NCBI GenBank assembly: GCA_021159265.1
Contig: JAGGSD010000419.1
Coordinates: forward strand, 1-6,815
DNA from: Syntrophobacterales bacterium
GTDB taxonomy: Bacteria; Desulfobacterota; Syntrophia; Syntrophales; UBA6807
DNA length: 6,815 bases
Reading direction: 5' to 3'
The translations under genes were made by a program, and so were the position numbers. Of the stretch, positions 3,997 through 6,815 are shown one piece after another (position 1 is the first letter of the stretch; each line of letters starts with the position of its first letter). Below the pieces are notes generated by a model. It did no database searches. It worked only from the letters and a program-made list of their open reading frames with translations, and was not told the DNA's origin.

Positions 3997-6270
3997 ATGA
4001 AAGAGTATGGTTCTCTATTAAAATCAATCGACAGTATAGCTTCCGACTTTCTGTTTATTGACGGGAAAGAGATCGATGTGCCAGCTGCCGGGAAGTTGCT
4101 TAACATGTTGGATGAGCTGATAAAAGAAGCGGACGCTCTGGAAGCAGATCGGTTGAAACGGGTGGCCGGTGGATTGAGTAGTCTTCTGGAAAAGATCGTT
4201 CTTGAAAGAATAGAGGATGAAGAAGCGGGATTTGGCGCTTTTGAAAAGGGTGTTATCCTGATGCAGGAGATCGGCGACAGCCTTAAAAACACCGGCGGTT
4301 ACGAAGGTGATATTGAAACTTTTATGGAGTCGATTGCCGCGCTTACGGGAGAGCAGGGAGCGGAAGCCGGAGATCAGAGATCGAAGGTCGAAGGTCAGAA
4401 ATCAGCAACAAGCAACGAGGTGATTGCAGGAGAACAGTTACCGGTTGAAAAGTCGGCAGAAATTTCTCAGCAGGAAACAAGGACGTCTGAAACTGTTGAA
4501 ATACAGGACGAATCATTGTTAAGAGATTTTATTATTGAAGGTCTCGAATATATTGATGAGATCGAGGTAAATATATTGAATCTGGAACAGGACCCCGAGA
4601 ACAAAGATTATATCAATAATATTTTCAGGCCGTTTCATTCTATAAAGGGGGTAGCGAGTTTCCTGAACCTGGATCAGATCCGCGAACTTGCCCACAGCCT
4701 GGAAACCCTGCTGGACAAAGCAAGGAGTGGTGAATTGTCTGTGACTTCCGGGCTTATAGATGTGATCCTCGACGGGGCCGATGCACTGAAGGTAATGATT
4801 GTTAAACTGAAAGACGAGTTGGAAGGCAATCCACCTGAACCTTTAAAGATTGATCTGGCTGCCTTGAAAAGGCGGATAGAAGGCGCTGAACAGGATGCCC
4901 CGGATACAATGGAAGTAAAAAAACTGGGTGAAATACTGGTCGAAAACGGCGCTATAACAGAGGAAAACCTGGAACAGGGACTTGAGGCTGCGCGACAATC
5001 GACTCCACCCAAAAAAATTGGGGAAGCCTTGATATCCGAAGGCAAGGTTACTCCCAAGCAGGTGTCACATGCCCTGAGAAAACAGACGGAGCGAGCCGTA
5101 GATACCGCTGTGATAAGGGTAAACATAAAGAAACTGGATGATTTAATCGATACGGTTGGCGAACTGGTCATTACACAGTCGATGATCAGGCAGAATCCGT
5201 TTATTCTATCAAATTCCGACAGAAGGTTGAGCAAAGATGTTTCCCGTCTGTCCGGTATTACATCGGAACTCCAGAGAACCTCTACCAGCTTGAGAATGAT
5301 GCCTATCAAACAGACATTTCAGAGAATGTCCCGTCTTGTCAGGGATCTGTCCAGAGATGCCGGGAAAAAGGTCGGTGTTGTCACGGAAGGCGAGGATACG
5401 GAGATAGATAGAAATATGGTGGAGGAGATATATAATCCGCTTGTACACATGGTGCGGAATGCAGTGGATCATGGTATAGATTCTCCGGAAGAGCGTGTAA
5501 AAGCCGGCAAACCTGAAAAGGGCACGGTGCGGCTCAAAGCCTTTCACAGAGGAGGTAATATTGTAATCGAAATATCGGATGACGGAAAAGGGTTGGACAG
5601 GGACGAAATACTGAAAAAGGCCGTCGAGAAAAAACTTATTGACAGCCCACACAATCTTGCGGATCAGGATATTTATAAGCTGATTTTTCTCCCCGGTTTT
5701 TCAACTGCCCAGAAGGTAACGGAGATTTCCGGGCGGGGAGTCGGGATGGATGTGGTGAAGCAGGCCATGGAAAAGCTGCGGGGAAAGATAGAGATTGACA
5801 GCACTATTAATAAAGGTTCCACCTTTGCGCTCAGCTTTCCTCTCACCATGGCCATTATTGACGGTATGATTGTGAGGGTGGGCAGCGAAAAGTATATTAT
5901 CCCTACCACCGCGATCAGACAATTGTTGCGTCCCGTGAAGAAATCTTATAACAATATAGCAGGTAAGGGTGAGATGCTGAATGTAATGGGTAATCTTTTG
6001 CCGTTGGTAAGATTGTATGAAATCTTCGATATAGAACCTGATTATCGAGATCCCTGGGAAGCTATAACGGTGGTTGTTGAGAATGAAAGCAGCTCCAAAT
6101 GCCTGTTGGTGGATGAGGTTATAGGAAAAGAAGAAGTGGTGATCAAAAGCCTCGGTGAAAATTTGAAAAACGCCAGGGGGATTTCCGGCGGTGCTATCAT
6201 GGGGGATGGTAATGTAGGGTTGATATTGGACCCGGAAGGGTTGTTTAAATTGAGTGAGAGTTCAGGCTGA
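3997..6270 (+). CDS. cheA: CheA, chemotaxis sensor histidine kinase without P2, with an LGEIL-type double repeat
   Basis: CheA autophosphorylates in response to receptors and phosphorylates CheY and CheB. Numbering from ATG 3997 (757 residues; TTG 3967 would add ten): 1 to about 110, an acidic helical segment that may be a degenerate Hpt domain lacking a phosphorylatable His; 113-171, a low-complexity linker; about 172-280, the Hpt (P1) domain with phosphoacceptor His214 in FHSIKG; about 307-365, two similar halves (KKLGEILVENGAITEE and KKIGEALISEGKVTPK) like the small LGEIL modules of type II/IV secretion ATPases; 372-440, the P3 dimerisation helices ending LRMMPI; 440-615, the P4 ATPase with N box Asn488/His492 (VRNAVDHGID), DDGKG (528-532) and GRGVGMD (579-585); 616 to the end, the CheW-like P5 domain. 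No P2 CheY-binding domain fits between these parts. All kinase motifs are intact. Part of the linker is encoded by a tandem heptamer like the intergenic repeats. Confidence 0.97.
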   Translation: MKEYGSLLKSIDSIASDFLFIDGKEIDVPAAGKLLNMLDELIKEADALEADRLKRVAGGLSSLLEKIVLERIEDEEAGFGAFEKGVILMQEIGDSLKNTGGYEGDIETFMESIAALTGEQGAEAGDQRSKVEGQKSATSNEVIAGEQLPVEKSAEISQQETRTSETVEIQDESLLRDFIIEGLEYIDEIEVNILNLEQDPENKDYINNIFRPFHSIKGVASFLNLDQIRELAHSLETLLDKARSGELSVTSGLIDVILDGADALKVMIVKLKDELEGNPPEPLKIDLAALKRRIEGAEQDAPDTMEVKKLGEILVENGAITEENLEQGLEAARQSTPPKKIGEALISEGKVTPKQVSHALRKQTERAVDTAVIRVNIKKLDDLIDTVGELVITQSMIRQNPFILSNSDRRLSKDVSRLSGITSELQRTSTSLRMMPIKQTFQRMSRLVRDLSRDAGKKVGVVTEGEDTEIDRNMVEEIYNPLVHMVRNAVDHGIDSPEERVKAGKPEKGTVRLKAFHRGGNIVIEISDDGKGLDRDEILKKAVEKKLIDSPHNLADQDIYKLIFLPGFSTAQKVTEISGRGVGMDVVKQAMEKLRGKIEIDSTINKGSTFALSFPLTMAIIDGMIVRVGSEKYIIPTTAIRQLLRPVKKSYNNIAGKGEMLNVMGNLLPLVRLYEIFDIEPDYRDPWEAITVVVENESSSKCLLVDEVIGKEEVVIKSLGENLKNARGISGGAIMGDGNVGLILDPEGLFKLSESSG
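4372..4406 (+). repeat. Five tandem degenerate heptamers inside the cheA coding sequence
   Basis: GATCAGA, GATCGAA, GGTCGAA, GGTCAGA and AATCAGC follow one another without gaps. They encode about residues 126-137 of CheA, a Gln/Lys/Gly/Ser-rich stretch between the N-terminal helical segment and the Hpt domain. The reading frame is kept. TCGAAGGT and, just downstream, AGCAACGAG are shared with the gap before cheA, which points to a common origin of the coding and non-coding copies. Confidence 0.75.
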
Positions 6271-6316
6271 AGGTGTTTAGACTATAGGCTATCAGGCTAA
6301 AAGCTAACAGCCTTCA
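6264..6316. repeat. Dispersed repeat words across the cheA end and the cheA–cheY gap
   Basis: AGGCTGAAGG at 6264-6273 overlaps the cheA stop codon and is the reverse complement of CCTTCAGCCT at 2798-2807. CTAACAGCCTTCA at 6304-6316 is identical to 2791-2803. Between them lie further AGGCTAT and AGGCTAA words. The two ends are partly complementary, so an imperfect hairpin is possible. No T-run is present. Confidence 0.6.
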
Positions 6317-6323
6317 TCATAAA

Positions 6324-6328
6324 GGGAG
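6324..6328 (+). promoter_or_regulatory. Ribosome binding site of cheY
   Basis: GGGAG lies 7 bp before the ATG at 6336 and supports that start. Confidence 0.75.
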
Positions 6329-6335
6329 CGCGGTT

Positions 6336-6725
6336 ATGGATATTGACAAGAATATGAAAATACTGGTAGTTGACGATTTTGCCACGATGAGAAAGGTTAT
6401 TAAGAATCTTTTAAAACAGATCGGGTACATAAATATCGTCGAAGCAGATGATGGTGTGGCGGCTTTGAGGATATTAAAATCACAGAAGGTGGATTTTATC
6501 ATTTCCGACTGGAATATGCCCAATATGAATGGTCTTGAGTTTCTTAAAGCTGTCAGGGCGGATAATGAATTGAGTGGTTTGCCGTTCCTGATGGTTACGG
6601 CGGAAGCTCTTAAGGAAAACGTTGTGCTGGCGGTCAAGGCGGGTGTCAGCAATTATATTGTAAAACCTTTTACCGCCGAGGTCCTGAATGAAAAGATCGG
6701 GAAAATTGTAGAAAAGATGGGGTAA
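6336..6725 (+). CDS. cheY: CheY, classical chemotaxis response regulator
   Basis: CheY-P carries the signal from CheA to the flagellar motor switch (FliM/FliN). The 129-residue protein matches Escherichia coli CheY closely along its length with a constant one-residue offset: Asp13/Asp14 pocket, phosphoacceptor Asp58 in SDWNMPNMNG, switch residues Thr88 and Tyr107, Lys110 in VKPF, plus Trp59, Asn60 and the VTAEA–KEN stretch. The C-terminal helix also matches. It is single-domain with no tail, in contrast to the regulator at 1958-2389. Being so similar to motor-binding CheY, it is the likelier motor effector of the two. It follows cheA after a 65-bp repeat-bearing gap with a good ribosome binding site. 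Whether transcription continues beyond it is not visible. Confidence 0.96.
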   Translation: MDIDKNMKILVVDDFATMRKVIKNLLKQIGYINIVEADDGVAALRILKSQKVDFIISDWNMPNMNGLEFLKAVRADNELSGLPFLMVTAEALKENVVLAVKAGVSNYIVKPFTAEVLNEKIGKIVEKMG

Positions 6726-6763
6726 CCGTTCAGGGTTCGGTAGTCCCTTAGTTGTAATATCCT

Positions 6764-6812
6764 TGCCTGCCTGTGCGTTGCCTGTCTGCGTGCGGACACG
6801 CACAGGCAGGCA
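6764..6812. repeat. Large GC-rich palindrome downstream of cheY
   Basis: A perfect 15-bp inverted repeat, TGCCTGCCTGTGCGT at 6764-6778 and its complement at 6798-6812, encloses a 19-base loop. The loop can form a rival hairpin with the right arm: GCCTGT (6780-6785) and GCGTG (6788-6792) pair with CACGC (6797-6801) and ACAGGC (6802-6807) around CGGA. No T-run follows within the three bases left in the window, so this could be a terminator, a REP-like dispersed element, or both. Confidence 0.75.
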
Positions 6813-6815
6813 CGC

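Noticed and set aside
4674..5309. 211-residue open frame on the minus strand inside cheA
   Set aside because: It is wholly antisense to the conserved Hpt, LGEIL-repeat and P3 coding sequence, is Ser/Ile-rich as antisense frames often are, and shows no recognisable domain.
5209..5652. 147-residue minus-strand open frame inside cheA
   Set aside because: It is antisense to the P3/P4 kinase domain with intact motifs; no family features and no ribosome binding site seen.

Overview
The window is a compact chemotaxis gene cluster. All genes lie on the + strand, in the order cheR – (inserted four-helix-bundle gene) – cheD – single-domain response regulator – cheX-like phosphatase – cheB – cheA – cheY. 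It holds the excitation kinase (CheA), its diffusible output (CheY), both adaptation enzymes (CheR methyltransferase and CheB methylesterase/deamidase), the receptor deamidase CheD and a CheX-type CheY-P phosphatase. No cheW, receptor gene or flagellar gene falls inside the window. The gene set (CheD, CheX, a CheA without a P2 domain, two stand-alone receiver proteins) is unlike the enterobacterial set. Together with the small repeats between genes it suggests an environmental Gram-negative bacterium, perhaps Desulfobacterota (former Deltaproteobacteria) or a neighbouring phylum. That assignment is inference and weak.

Layout: 1-115 is a gene-free leader with imperfect inverted repeats. cheR is 116-940. 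At 940-1344 a small cassette separates cheR from cheD: a four-helix-bundle (S23/IVP-type) gene bounded on both sides by inverted arrays of a GGGGTCA/TGACCCC heptamer. Its natural N-terminus is interrupted by an in-frame TGA. cheD is 1357-1839, followed by a 118-bp gap that is one long imperfect palindrome. A CheY-like regulator (1958-2389) overlaps the cheX-like gene (2334-2789) by 56 bp. A short repeat-bearing gap precedes cheB (TTG start, 2843-3874). A 122-bp gap made of 8-bp and 7-bp tandem units precedes cheA (about 3997-6270). A last repeat-bearing gap leads to cheY (6336-6725), and the window ends in a strong 15-bp-stem palindrome.

How the parts work together (family knowledge applied to visible motifs): CheA autophosphorylates on the His of its HSIKG motif and passes phosphate to Asp58 of CheY, Asp56 of the other regulator and Asp56 of CheB. 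CheR methylates receptor glutamates using SAM. Phospho-CheB removes the methyl groups. CheD deamidates receptor glutamines. CheX drains CheY-P. The key catalytic residues of every chemotaxis protein are present, so the pathway looks functional.

The least ordinary content is not the chemotaxis genes but the small repeats. Almost every intergenic gap of any size contains short-period (7-8 bp) degenerate repeats or inverted repeats, and the same type of sequence appears inside the cheA reading frame as part of an interdomain linker. The four-helix-bundle gene sits exactly between two inverted arrays of this kind, which makes it a candidate small mobile cassette.
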